This document shows positions 14,120 through 20,570 of a stretch of DNA of 23,368 nucleotides, piece by piece (position 1 is the first letter of the stretch; each line of letters opens with the position of its first letter). Made by a program: the position numbers and the translations under genes. The DNA is from a virus. The notes below the pieces were generated by a model. That model was not told the DNA's origin, made no database searches, and saw nothing but the letters and a program-made list of their open reading frames with translations. The stretch lies in the IMG/VR virus record IMGVR_UViG_3300044655_002988, positions 1-23,368 of that record; one strand, 5' to 3'.

Positions 14120-15667
14120 TTACCCATCTGACAGTTCTAATTGATATTTTAGTTGTCCTGCATCCGAAATAGAATACCATCCTAGTGAGTCCCAATAATC
14201 TTTAGTGATAATATCATGTCCTAAATGAGCAGGTCTTCTAAATCCCCATCGATGTTTTCTTTCAGTAAAGTTAGTAAAGAATACGCCAATCTTAGTTTCA
14301 CCTACTAATGAAAAGCCCAAGGTTTGATATACATTTTTATTATAATCAGTCCATCGCAAATCTGCCCAAGAAATAATTTTCTTTGTTGGATTATTTTTTA
14401 TAAAACATGATAATAATTTCCCTGCACCACCAATAATCTGATAATCACTATGAGTTGCATAACGTAATAACTCCCACGTATTACCATCATCAATTTGGTT
14501 CATCATTATTCGAGGTCTGCAAAATGTCATTACTGCTACTAAATCAATACCAGTGAATAATCCAATTTGCACTTTAGATTTTGCTGAACCTTGAATATGA
14601 TATTGATTTAGAAATAACGTAGCTTCATTTGATGAAATAATTTTAGCTTGTAATTTACGTGCAAAAAGTTTCGTTGAAACATTACAACCAATAATGTTGA
14701 TGATTTTATTTTTTACTAAATCTTTTTTTGACAACCATTCATCTTCAAAAATTTGAACTAATCTAATTCCACGTTCTTTACATAATTCATATTTTTTCCG
14801 ATGCTTATACCTATCATAACCAGCTTTACTTGAATGCCAATATAAGCCATGATATTCGATAGCAATGTTTTTGCTTGGAATATAAATGTCAAGTTCTAAG
14901 TTATTCGGAAGAATACTTTTATTATGTCTAACAATTTCAACATATTGAGACACAAAGTCAGCCAATTCTACTTCAGCTTTACTTTCTCCTTTTAGAGGAG
15001 GGAAGCAAGTATGACATAAAGTATTAGCAAATTGATGCTTTTTCAAAGTAACTAATGCAACATTCGAAACGTTATTACATGTACTGCATTTGATACTAAA
15101 TCTAAAATTGCCTGATATGAAATGTTCACTATTTTCTAAAACTTCACCCCATTCAATTTGAAGATTAGTTTCTAGTTTTTTAGCGGTTTCTTCTTTCCTT
15201 CGCTTAGCAATTTTTTCTAGGTGAGGTATTTGAAACTCCATTCTTTCATCAGAAAGTGGAGGTTTTGGATTGTTATGATAATATTCATTTAGCGCAATAC
15301 TCAGTTTTTCACGATATTCATCTGAACGTTCATGAGTTCTACCAGTATTGAAATGCTCTCCATTTTCTGCAGCTTCTTTAGATCGTTGTCCAATACCATT
15401 CTTTTGTTTATCAGAAACCCTACCTTCTTGCCAAAGTTTTTTTGTAGTTTCAACAAGTTTAGCTTTAGTTTTAGTTTCTTCTGAATGACCTTTACCTTTT
15501 AGGGGATGATTGTCACCAGACTTTTTTGCTTTTAGCTCTGGTGAATATCCAAATGGAGCATCATTTCCAAACTGTTCAAAGTATTCTTCTTTAGAAAAAC
15601 CATGAGCTTTTAGATGTTGCTTATCAATTTTAGATAGCTTTCGGTTACATATTGGACATTCAATCAT
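14120..15667 (-). CDS. Vsr-like (EDxHD-type) homing endonuclease with zinc fingers and GNAT-like tail
   Basis: A 515-residue protein. A C2H2 finger (Cys4, Cys7, His18, His22) opens it, followed by NUMOD3-like GDNHPLKGKGHSEETK (51-66) and a basic linker. A zinc ribbon (Cys194, Cys197, Cys218, Cys221) leads to the nuclease core (about 228-330) with ELDIYIP, IAIEYHGLYWHSS and QIFEDEW. This core is typical of Vsr-related homing endonucleases such as the I-Bth0305I group. The C-terminal third (about 350-500, with VAVMTFCRPR, WELLRYA, IIGGAGKLLSCFI and NVYQTLGFSLVGET) resembles a GNAT-fold acyltransferase. Its ATG overlaps the stop of the upstream gene (ATGA), so it is translated as part of that operon. 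It sits directly behind the capsid gene. Confidence 0.8.
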   Translation of the reverse strand: MIECPICNRKLSKIDKQHLKAHGFSKEEYFEQFGNDAPFGYSPELKAKKSGDNHPLKGKGHSEETKTKAKLVETTKKLWQEGRVSDKQKNGIGQRSKEAAENGEHFNTGRTHERSDEYREKLSIALNEYYHNNPKPPLSDERMEFQIPHLEKIAKRRKEETAKKLETNLQIEWGEVLENSEHFISGNFRFSIKCSTCNNVSNVALVTLKKHQFANTLCHTCFPPLKGESKAEVELADFVSQYVEIVRHNKSILPNNLELDIYIPSKNIAIEYHGLYWHSSKAGYDRYKHRKKYELCKERGIRLVQIFEDEWLSKKDLVKNKIINIIGCNVSTKLFARKLQAKIISSNEATLFLNQYHIQGSAKSKVQIGLFTGIDLVAVMTFCRPRIMMNQIDDGNTWELLRYATHSDYQIIGGAGKLLSCFIKNNPTKKIISWADLRWTDYNKNVYQTLGFSLVGETKIGVFFTNFTERKHRWGFRRPAHLGHDIITKDYWDSLGWYSISDAGQLKYQLELSDG

Positions 15668-16002
15668 AAAATCTGCTTTACTTTTACCGGTCGTACTTTC
15701 TTCAAATACTCTGCATAACGTTTTTCACTTTCTTCTTCGATTGCTAATTGTCTTTGGTTATACTCTTCAACTTTTTCATATGAAGTCAAAGTCTTTGCAA
15801 ACACAATAGCTTCTTGATAGGTTCCTAACCATCGAGTCCAACAAAGTCCAGCATATGATACATCACCTTTAAGGTAATGATATTGTTCAATTGTAACCCA
15901 AGTCTTGAATAAACCAAAAAACCAGTATTCAGTGTATTCGATTTGATAATATTTGCTTGCCAAGCCAAGGGATTTGATGCGAACTTCAAATGGTCTTTTC
16001 AT
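15664..16002 (-). CDS. unknown phage protein
   Basis: A 112-residue protein starting in an ATGA overlap with the preceding 89-residue gene and ending in an ATGA overlap with the endonuclease. Its first half is aromatic-rich (YYQIEYTEYWFFGLFKTWVTIEQYHYL) and looks like beta strands. The second half is a charged helix (about 75-110). No motif is recognised. Overlaps on both sides and the upstream sigma70-like promoter place it in a probable early operon. Confidence 0.75.
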   Translation of the reverse strand: MKRPFEVRIKSLGLASKYYQIEYTEYWFFGLFKTWVTIEQYHYLKGDVSYAGLCWTRWLGTYQEAIVFAKTLTSYEKVEEYNQRQLAIEEESEKRYAEYLKKVRPVKVKQIL

Positions 16003-16268
16003 TTCACTAATGGCTCTTTTGAGTAAATCGATTCAAAGTATTTGTTGGTAAAGTACTTGTAAGCTTCATGGGAAATGTTTCGCATTGTCATAATAACACC
16101 GCCAGAATAATCGATGTTTGCTTCCCATTCTTGGGCTTTTTCTCGTAACAGACAATCACCAATTATACTACTTTTGTTGAATCGTTGGTCATCAGCAACA
16201 ATTTCTTTCCAATCATCTTCTGTAAAGGATTCCAAAAATTTGGTCCAGGTCATCGGTTTGGTTGTCAT
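15999..16268 (-). CDS. unknown phage protein, first gene of leftward operon
   Basis: An 89-residue protein with a strong ribosome site (AGGGGAG on the minus strand, plus-strand CTCCCCT at 16276-16282) close to the ATG. The acidic N-terminal helix WTKFLESFTEDDWKEIV and the rest contain no family signature I recognise. It heads a three-gene, fully overlapping leftward operon ending in the homing endonuclease. The promoter about 30-60 nt upstream is of the sigma70-like type with a palindromic operator-like site. Confidence 0.78.
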   Translation of the reverse strand: MTTKPMTWTKFLESFTEDDWKEIVADDQRFNKSSIIGDCLLREKAQEWEANIDYSGGVIMTMRNISHEAYKYFTNKYFESIYSKEPLVK

Positions 16269-16299
16269 CGTAGTTCTCCCCTCTTTAGAATATGTAGCT

Positions 16300-16328
16300 A
16301 TTATAAAAGGAATAAAGTCAGATGTAAA
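16300..16328 (-). promoter_or_regulatory. sigma70-like early promoter, leftward
   Basis: On the minus strand TTTACA (16328 to 16323) and an exact TATAAT (16305 to 16300) are separated by 17 nt. This places the start of RNA about 25 nt before the 89-residue gene. The hexamers match the other early-type promoters at 17150, 18260 and 22009. Confidence 0.8.
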
Positions 16329-16339
16329 CGGTTAAAAGT

Positions 16340-16353
16340 GATAACTAGTTATC
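16340..16353. promoter_or_regulatory. palindromic operator candidate GATAACTAGTTATC
   Basis: A perfect 14-bp palindrome lying exactly 11 nt upstream of the -35 of the leftward promoter and overlapping the last codons of the metallopeptidase gene. The same palindrome with one central change stands 11 nt before the -35 at 18260, and a right half-site 11 nt before the -35 at 17150. Fixed spacing on both strands suggests a binding site for a dimeric regulator. Confidence 0.65.
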
Positions 16354-17109
16354 AAAATCGACAATATGTTGATGGAGCTTCTTGAGGAACCGCTTCCAAA
16401 TGCGTTGGTCAAGTCGTTCTTCTGAAGTGCCAAAGTGTGTCCAATACTTGGTGATAGATGTGCCAATGGTGTCTTGTTTGGAAGTCTCGTTCTTTAGGTT
16501 ATCTATAGAGTGCAAAATTTTGTTCTTGTCATTGTCAAATCTATTCATTAGCATCTCTGCTGTATTGACAGCAAGTGCTTCAATTTCTGATGGGTTGCTA
16601 AGGTAAGGCTTTATCATCACTTCCCCTTGGTCATCATGATAGTTAGAACGTTTGATGCTCTTTTCTGTAGGAGTTCTTTGGTTTTGAACTGCATGGGTTA
16701 GTTCATGCAGTAGGATAGCAATGGCAAGAGAAATGAACTTGTCTCGCTTAGCATCTCCAAAGTAGGTTGCTTTATTGACCAAATCGAATGGTATGTAAAA
16801 CTCTAACCCACCATACCCGGCTGCGAAAGAACCAATACGTGCATGTCCGCTGTCGAAGTAAGCTTCTTTAGCCCCTTGGATGACAACAGTCTTTACACCA
16901 AACTCTTTTAGCTCTTGTGCAATTTTAAGTTCAAGCTTTTTGATGGCTTGGATGCTTTCACTTATTTGTTCTAATGGTTTATAATGTTCATCAAAGATTT
17001 CAAGCTTACCGGAAAGCTTTTCAAGCTCTAAGCGGATGATTTTGTTCAACTTTGCTCGTATATCGGTAAGATTGATTTTTTCAGTTAGGAAGAGTTCGCG
17101 TACTTTCAT
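16345..17109 (-). CDS. zinc metallopeptidase (HExxH) with capsid-targeting-like leader
   Basis: A 254-residue protein. HELTH at 135-139 (His135, Glu136, His139) lies in a hydrophobic helix (SLAIAILLHELTHAVQ), and NPSEIEALA around Glu175/Glu177 supplies the third ligand, the gluzincin arrangement. Lys/Glu-rich helices occupy 15-70. The N-terminus MKVRELFLTE closely parallels the T4 targeting leader MKTYQEFIAE and ends L-T-E at Glu10, a good prohead protease site. It may therefore be packaged and delivered to the host or act in the particle; that is inference. A late-type box (TGTAAATA, minus strand) lies 39 nt upstream, fitting late synthesis. No strong Shine-Dalgarno is visible. Substrate unknown. 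Confidence 0.7.
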   Translation of the reverse strand: MKVRELFLTEKINLTDIRAKLNKIIRLELEKLSGKLEIFDEHYKPLEQISESIQAIKKLELKIAQELKEFGVKTVVIQGAKEAYFDSGHARIGSFAAGYGGLEFYIPFDLVNKATYFGDAKRDKFISLAIAILLHELTHAVQNQRTPTEKSIKRSNYHDDQGEVMIKPYLSNPSEIEALAVNTAEMLMNRFDNDKNKILHSIDNLKNETSKQDTIGTSITKYWTHFGTSEERLDQRIWKRFLKKLHQHIVDFDN

Positions 17110-17132
17110 TGTATGTCCAAAATTGTGAAGTA

Positions 17133-17178
17133 GTTATCATTATTGTCTATTTACATTTGCAACACTTCTGTATACAAT
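17133..17178 (+). promoter_or_regulatory. sigma70-like early promoter with operator half-site
   Basis: TTTACA (17150-17155) and TACAAT (17173-17178) are 17 nt apart. GTTATC (17133-17138), the right half of the GATAACTnGTTATC palindrome, sits 11 nt before the -35; the left half is degenerate (GTGAAGTA). The promoter would transcribe the rightward small-gene operon beginning at 17210. Confidence 0.7.
17148..17155 (-). promoter_or_regulatory. late-type box overlapping the early -35
   Basis: Read on the minus strand this is TGTAAATA, 7/8 to the late consensus, 39 nt upstream of the metallopeptidase start. Its bases are also the -35 hexamer of the rightward early promoter, so occupancy of one may exclude the other. 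Confidence 0.4.
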
Positions 17179-17209
17179 GGTTCCATCAACTAAAGAGAGG
17201 AACCTAAAG

Positions 17210-17395
17210 ATGTATAGCTTAACATGTTTGAAAGATGCATTCCAATCTAATCCCAGTAACTTCAAAGTATTCAGTTTCAATGGTATGTTCATGACAACCA
17301 TTCATGGCGAATGGGGAATGGCTGGAAACGAATACTACTTGAACCGTCAAATGATTTCTCGTAAAGAAATCAAAGCAATGTTGGCAGGAGCATAA
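17210..17395 (+). CDS. small unknown early protein
   Basis: A 61-residue protein beginning MYSLTCLKDAF. The ATG at 17210 is preferred because AGAGAGG (17194-17200) stands in front of it. The in-frame ATG at 17177 falls inside the promoter -10 and has no ribosome site. The sequence has short beta-like stretches (FKVFSFNGMFMTTIHGEWGM) and a C-terminal helix, with no known motif. The stop overlaps the next start (TAATG). First gene of a rightward early operon. Confidence 0.7.
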   Translation: MYSLTCLKDAFQSNPSNFKVFSFNGMFMTTIHGEWGMAGNEYYLNRQMISRKEIKAMLAGA

Positions 17396-17652
17396 TGAAC
17401 TTATATTCAGACCTTATAGATAAAGCAAAATACAACGTAAGATCATATGGGCATGGTGCATTTGGCGAACCTGAAGCTTATACTGATACATATGTCAATT
17501 CAGATAAGTTGATTGAATTGACATATCAAGAGGTATTAGATATCCTTAATGAGCAAATAGCTCAAATACCTTTAGATGAAATCACTAGTGTTCGTCGAGG
17601 AGTTTTGCACTCTATTAGAGGAGAAATCCTTGAACGGTTGGAGTTGAAATGA
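17395..17652 (+). CDS. small unknown early protein
   Basis: An 85-residue protein in TAATG overlap with the preceding gene and ATGA overlap with the next. The C-terminal half is helical and acidic (LTYQEVLDILNEQIAQIPLDEITSVRRGVLHSIRGEIL). It shares with the following gene a generic plan of a polar N-terminus and C-terminal helices. No recognised family. Confidence 0.7.
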   Translation: MNLYSDLIDKAKYNVRSYGHGAFGEPEAYTDTYVNSDKLIELTYQEVLDILNEQIAQIPLDEITSVRRGVLHSIRGEILERLELK

Positions 17653-17888
17653 GCGTTTTAGCATATCAAAAAACAGAAAAAGAATCTCGTTTCGGATTTG
17701 ATGCATTCGATGATGGGCGTGAAACTAATCACAAAATTGTCGCTCAAGATATGTCATTCATTGAAGTGTTTGACGAGCTTAATAGACAACTTGACGAGCT
17801 CAAAGAATGTACGTCAAGAGATGCGTTGAAGGCCAAACAAATCTTATTACATGCTAAAGCTAACCTAATCAAAAACTTCAAACAGTAA
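17649..17888 (+). CDS. small unknown early protein
   Basis: A 79-residue protein with ATGA overlap upstream and TAATG overlap downstream. A polar N-terminus (KESRFGFDAFDDGRE) is followed by a probable helical hairpin (MSFIEVFDELNRQLDELKECTSRDALKAKQILLHAKANLIKNF). No known motif. Tight coupling on both sides supports it as a real gene of the early operon. Confidence 0.7.
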   Translation: MSVLAYQKTEKESRFGFDAFDDGRETNHKIVAQDMSFIEVFDELNRQLDELKECTSRDALKAKQILLHAKANLIKNFKQ

Positions 17889-18049
17889 TGTGGTATCTTT
17901 ATAGACGACATATGTATTCGACTTCTATGTCGTCTGAATTGATTGGCAAGTATCGCTACAAGTGGGTAGCATTTCTTATTGCTTTTAGACGCATATCCAA
18001 ATTTCATACGCTTACACTACGGTACCAAGACGATGACTACTCCTTCTGA
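17888..18049 (+). CDS. very small basic ORF, unknown
   Basis: A 53-residue frame whose ATG lies in the stop codon of the previous gene (TAATG), the coupling style used throughout this operon. It is rich in Tyr, Arg and Ser, with a short hydrophobic stretch (WVAFLIAF). It overlaps the next gene by 17 nt. No homolog is recognised. The start overlap argues for translation, but the unusual composition leaves room for chance. Confidence 0.45.
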   Translation: MWYLYRRHMYSTSMSSELIGKYRYKWVAFLIAFRRISKFHTLTLRYQDDDYSF

Positions 18050-18236
18050 TATTGATGAAAATCGAAAAGCTCTTTTTGGCTGGATGATATTGAACAAGCT
18101 TGGTAATGATGCTGTTCATCACGTGGAACGGGAACCATCAAAACTTCCCTTATGGAAAGAACGTGGTTATCAGTGTATCCCGGTCTATGTTACTCTCAAA
18201 GATGCTTTTGCAGTAGGTATGACTTACAAGATTTGA
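18033..18236 (+). CDS. small unknown early protein
   Basis: A 67-residue protein beginning MTTPSDIDENRKALFGWMIL. I prefer the ATG at 18033 over the upstream in-frame TTG at 17979, which would lie deep inside the previous ORF. It has an N-terminal helix and a C-terminal beta-like segment (YQCIPVYVTLKDAFAVGMTYKI). The stop codon abuts an operator-like palindrome that begins the next regulatory region. No known family. Confidence 0.6.
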   Translation: MTTPSDIDENRKALFGWMILNKLGNDAVHHVEREPSKLPLWKERGYQCIPVYVTLKDAFAVGMTYKI

Positions 18237-18248
18237 TAACTGGTTATC
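18235..18248. promoter_or_regulatory. operator-like inverted repeat GATAACTGGTTATC
   Basis: GATAAC (18235-18240) and GTTATC (18243-18248) form an inverted repeat that differs by one base from the perfect palindrome at 16340. It lies exactly 11 nt upstream of the -35 at 18260, the same spacing as at the other two promoters. Confidence 0.65.
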
Positions 18249-18259
18249 ACAAATAGCCA

Positions 18260-18289
18260 TTTACACTTTTACATTTTGTATAGTATAAT
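18260..18289 (+). promoter_or_regulatory. sigma70-like early promoter
   Basis: TTTACA (18260-18265) and an exact TATAAT (18284-18289) are separated by 18 nt, about 37 nt before the ATG at 18326. The -10 is followed by AGAC, as at the promoter at 22032. It would drive the 115-, 93- and 57-residue genes. Confidence 0.78.
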
Positions 18290-18325
18290 AGACACATATT
18301 CAAACAGTATAGAGAGTAAGTCATC

Positions 18326-18673
18326 ATGATGAAAATTGTATATGATCCCAAAGAAGGTCAAGTTGTTAGTGATGCAAACATTGAAGATTTCTACAAAATG
18401 TATTGTCGGTATCTTAAGCATAACCTGAAAATTGGGAAGACAATGAGAGTTCGAGTTGGTTCTGAACTTATTGTTCAACGCTTTCGTTTGGGTGTTGCTG
18501 AAGGTGATATCCCTGCATCTCAAATCGAGTTCTGGTTTGAAGGTAAGCAACTTGAAATGACTACATTCGGTAGCTACAACGGAATGCCTCCTAAAGGTTT
18601 CTGTGACTACTTGCAAACATACATTATGAGAATGTCCAAAAAACGTAGAGCAAATTTAACGGTAGTTGAATGA
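18326..18673 (+). CDS. unknown early protein
   Basis: A 115-residue protein behind GAGAG, with two adjacent ATG codons (18326 and 18329), either usable. Basic patches are spread along it (KTMRVRVGSELIVQRFRLG, MSKKRRANL), which might bind nucleic acid. I recognise no fold. The stop overlaps the next ATG (ATGA). First gene after the promoter at 18260. Confidence 0.72.
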   Translation: MMKIVYDPKEGQVVSDANIEDFYKMYCRYLKHNLKIGKTMRVRVGSELIVQRFRLGVAEGDIPASQIEFWFEGKQLEMTTFGSYNGMPPKGFCDYLQTYIMRMSKKRRANLTVVE

Positions 18674-18951
18674 ACATTACATACCACGATTTTGGATTCT
18701 TTGCTCCAATCACCCTTATTGCTGGTTGCATAATGTTGATATACATCTATCGTTATGCGCGAAAAGAATATTGTCGAAAGCGTCAAATGACATTAATGGA
18801 CATTTTTGGACTTACTTCATGGTGCATCTTATCATTTTGCCCAATTCTTGGATTTTGTATTTGTATTGTAGCATCAATCAATTTGGGCATTGATAAACTA
18901 ATCAATCTTTTTTCTAAACTTGAAGACATTGTTATTTTTCGGAAGAAGTAA
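18670..18951 (+). CDS. small membrane protein, two transmembrane segments
   Basis: A 93-residue protein with two hydrophobic helices (about 9-27 and 47-72) separated by a strongly basic loop (YRYARKEYCRKRQM). By the positive-inside rule this suggests both termini in the periplasm and the loop in the cytoplasm. It is Cys-rich for a phage protein (six or so). Translation is coupled to the upstream gene by ATGA. A small early inner-membrane protein could act in superinfection exclusion or host takeover, but nothing here proves either. Confidence 0.7.
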   Translation: MNITYHDFGFFAPITLIAGCIMLIYIYRYARKEYCRKRQMTLMDIFGLTSWCILSFCPILGFCICIVASINLGIDKLINLFSKLEDIVIFRKK

Positions 18952-18953
18952 GT

Positions 18954-19127
18954 ATGGCAAAACTTGACCCTAACAATTGTTGCATAATGTTTGATGAATG
19001 CTTATTCTGGGCTTTAGTCCATGACATTATTGCACACCCGTTAATTGCACTAACATTGTATCAGTGGCAGCCAGCAATTGACTTCCATAACTGGACATCG
19101 CAAAAAGCATGGAAACGAAAGCTATAA
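18954..19127 (+). CDS. small phage protein with HDIIAHP motif
   Basis: A 57-residue protein, MAKLDPNNCC onward, with ATG at 18954 and GGAAGAAG just upstream inside the previous gene's end. It holds a hydrophobic, His-containing segment CLFWALVHDIIAHPLIAL and ends DFHNWTSQKAWKRKL. Small proteins with an HDxxxHP core and a C-terminal HxWT segment occur in many phages; their role is not known to me. The paired His and Asp residues might bind metal. The TAA stop overlaps the late promoter box of the next operon. Confidence 0.65.
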   Translation: MAKLDPNNCCIMFDECLFWALVHDIIAHPLIALTLYQWQPAIDFHNWTSQKAWKRKL

Positions 19128-19130
19128 ATA
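19123..19130 (+). promoter_or_regulatory. T4-type late promoter for VWA operon
   Basis: Exact TATAAATA at 19123-19130, overlapping the previous stop codon. A 7-bp inverted repeat (TATACGA 19133-19139, TCGTATA 19156-19162, 16-nt loop) follows directly and would sit at the 5' end of the RNA. The VWA-protein ATG is 79 nt after the box. Confidence 0.78.
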
Positions 19131-19209
19131 GATATACGAGCTTATACTATTCGGTTCGTATACTTTATTGATTTTTACTTTTTACACACATTTTAGAGGT
19201 TTATACTTT

Positions 19210-20301
19210 ATGGATACTTTAGCACAACAATACAAAACTCACGTCCTTATCTCCTTAGACCATTCTGCGTCTATGCGTGGTATTGCCAAACAAGCAGCTC
19301 GCGATTACAATTCCCAAATTGCAACAATCAAACAAAATGCAATTGACCTATCGCAAAACGTAGTCGTATCATTAGTCAATTGTGGTTATGGTCGAACTCG
19401 TGAAGTTCGAACTGAATTCGTCAATGCATCAATCACTGGCCTTGCTTCCATTCCTGAACACAGTTATGAAACTGATGGTAGTGGTACTCCGCTTTACGAC
19501 AGCGTCGGCGAGCTTATTGACATTGCAAAAAAATCTCCAGACTTTGCCGACCCAAACACTTCATTCTTGGTGTTGGTTGTAACTGATGGTGAAGAAAACA
19601 GCTCTTATAACTGGAGAGCAACAACATTAGCGGCTGAAATCAAAGCACTTCAAAGCACTGACCGTTGGACCTTTGCTTTTAGAACTCCAAAAGGCTATGC
19701 ACGTCAATTAGTCCGTGACCTTGGCTTATACGATGGCAATGTTCAAGAATGGGAAACTACTGCTCGTGGTATGGAACAATCAACAACCATTACGACTACT
19801 TCATTAGGTTCTTACTTTACTGCTCGTAGCGAAGGTAAGACTGCAACTCGTTCGTTTTACGCAGACTTGCATAATGTATCACTTGACGAAGTCAAAGCTC
19901 AATTGGTCGATATCTCATCTCAAGTCACTTCATGGTTGGTCCAAACTGAAGCTGAAGGTTCAAACATTCGTGAGTTCGTTGAACATAAGCTTGGCGACAA
20001 AATGTTGAAAGGTGGAGCATTCTACAAACTTGTTGGCGGCAAAAAGACTGCAGACAAAGTACAACAAACCAAGCTGATTATGATTCGAGACAAAAATACG
20101 AAAGTCATCTATTCTGGTCAAGCTGCTCGCGATATGTTGGGATTGCCAAAGTATGGTGATGCGAAACTTAGACCTGGCGATTTGGGCAAGTGGGAAGTAT
20201 TCGTTCAATCTACATCAGTGAATCGCAAACTGCCTGTCGGAACTGAAGTTCTTTACTGGCCTCAAGTTGGTGTTCACTTCAAAGAAGGGATTAGCGCATA
20301 A
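19210..20301 (+). CDS. von Willebrand factor A domain protein
   Basis: A 363-residue protein. Residues about 9-190 form a VWA domain with a complete MIDAS metal site: D-x-S-x-S at 17-21 (DHSAS), Thr93 in GSGTPLYDS and Asp126 in VVTDGEEN. Such domains bind protein partners through a divalent metal. A helical and basic C-terminal part (about 215-363) has no known motif. VWA proteins are frequent in large myoviruses and their role is unsettled; a virion or assembly adhesion role fits the late promoter. I chose ATG at 19210 because AGAGG (19195-19199) precedes it; the in-frame TTG at 19168 lies in the leader. The stop overlaps the next ATG. Confidence 0.85.
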   Translation: MDTLAQQYKTHVLISLDHSASMRGIAKQAARDYNSQIATIKQNAIDLSQNVVVSLVNCGYGRTREVRTEFVNASITGLASIPEHSYETDGSGTPLYDSVGELIDIAKKSPDFADPNTSFLVLVVTDGEENSSYNWRATTLAAEIKALQSTDRWTFAFRTPKGYARQLVRDLGLYDGNVQEWETTARGMEQSTTITTTSLGSYFTARSEGKTATRSFYADLHNVSLDEVKAQLVDISSQVTSWLVQTEAEGSNIREFVEHKLGDKMLKGGAFYKLVGGKKTADKVQQTKLIMIRDKNTKVIYSGQAARDMLGLPKYGDAKLRPGDLGKWEVFVQSTSVNRKLPVGTEVLYWPQVGVHFKEGISA

Positions 20302-20570
20302 TGAAACTTACAGCTCTTAACGACTTATGCGATGCTATTCTAAATCACGCAAGATCATTTGACCGGGACGCTAATATGTGTGCTACAATGTATGCTCGGT
20401 CTGATAATCGTGATGATAAAGCATCATTCCAAATGTATGAGGCTAAAGCGGCAACAGTTCGTGAAGTTCATGTCTTAATGTGTCAGCACTTACATTATTT
20501 TGAATCGCTTTTGACTAAAGACGAAATTGCTCAATTGAACAAAATCGAAGAGGACAAAAAAGCAAAATGA
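20301..20570 (+). CDS. small helical protein in VWA operon, unknown
   Basis: An 89-residue protein starting in a TAATG overlap with the VWA gene and ending in an ATGA overlap with the next. It is predicted to be almost wholly helical, with His, Met and Cys residues scattered (NHARSFDRDANMCATMYARSD, VHVLMCQHLHYFESLL) and a Lys/Glu-rich tail. No known family. Stoichiometric partnership with the VWA protein is suggested only by the coupling. Confidence 0.72.
   Translation: MKLTALNDLCDAILNHARSFDRDANMCATMYARSDNRDDKASFQMYEAKAATVREVHVLMCQHLHYFESLLTKDEIAQLNKIEEDKKAK

Noticed and set aside
16114-16606. Several plus-strand frames opposite the leftward operon and metallopeptidase
   Set aside because: No ribosome sites; they overlap well-supported minus-strand genes with domain motifs.
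17177-17209. Upstream ATG for the 61-residue early gene
   Set aside because: It overlaps the promoter -10 and lacks a ribosome site; AGAGAGG precedes the ATG at 17210.
19181-19207. TTTACA and TATACT as an early promoter for the VWA gene
   Set aside because: The spacer is only 15 nt and the -10 would touch the start codon, leaving no leader.
19168-19209. TTG-initiated 14-residue extension of the VWA protein
   Set aside because: AGAGG stands at the right distance only from ATG 19210, and the extension lies in the leader just after the late promoter.
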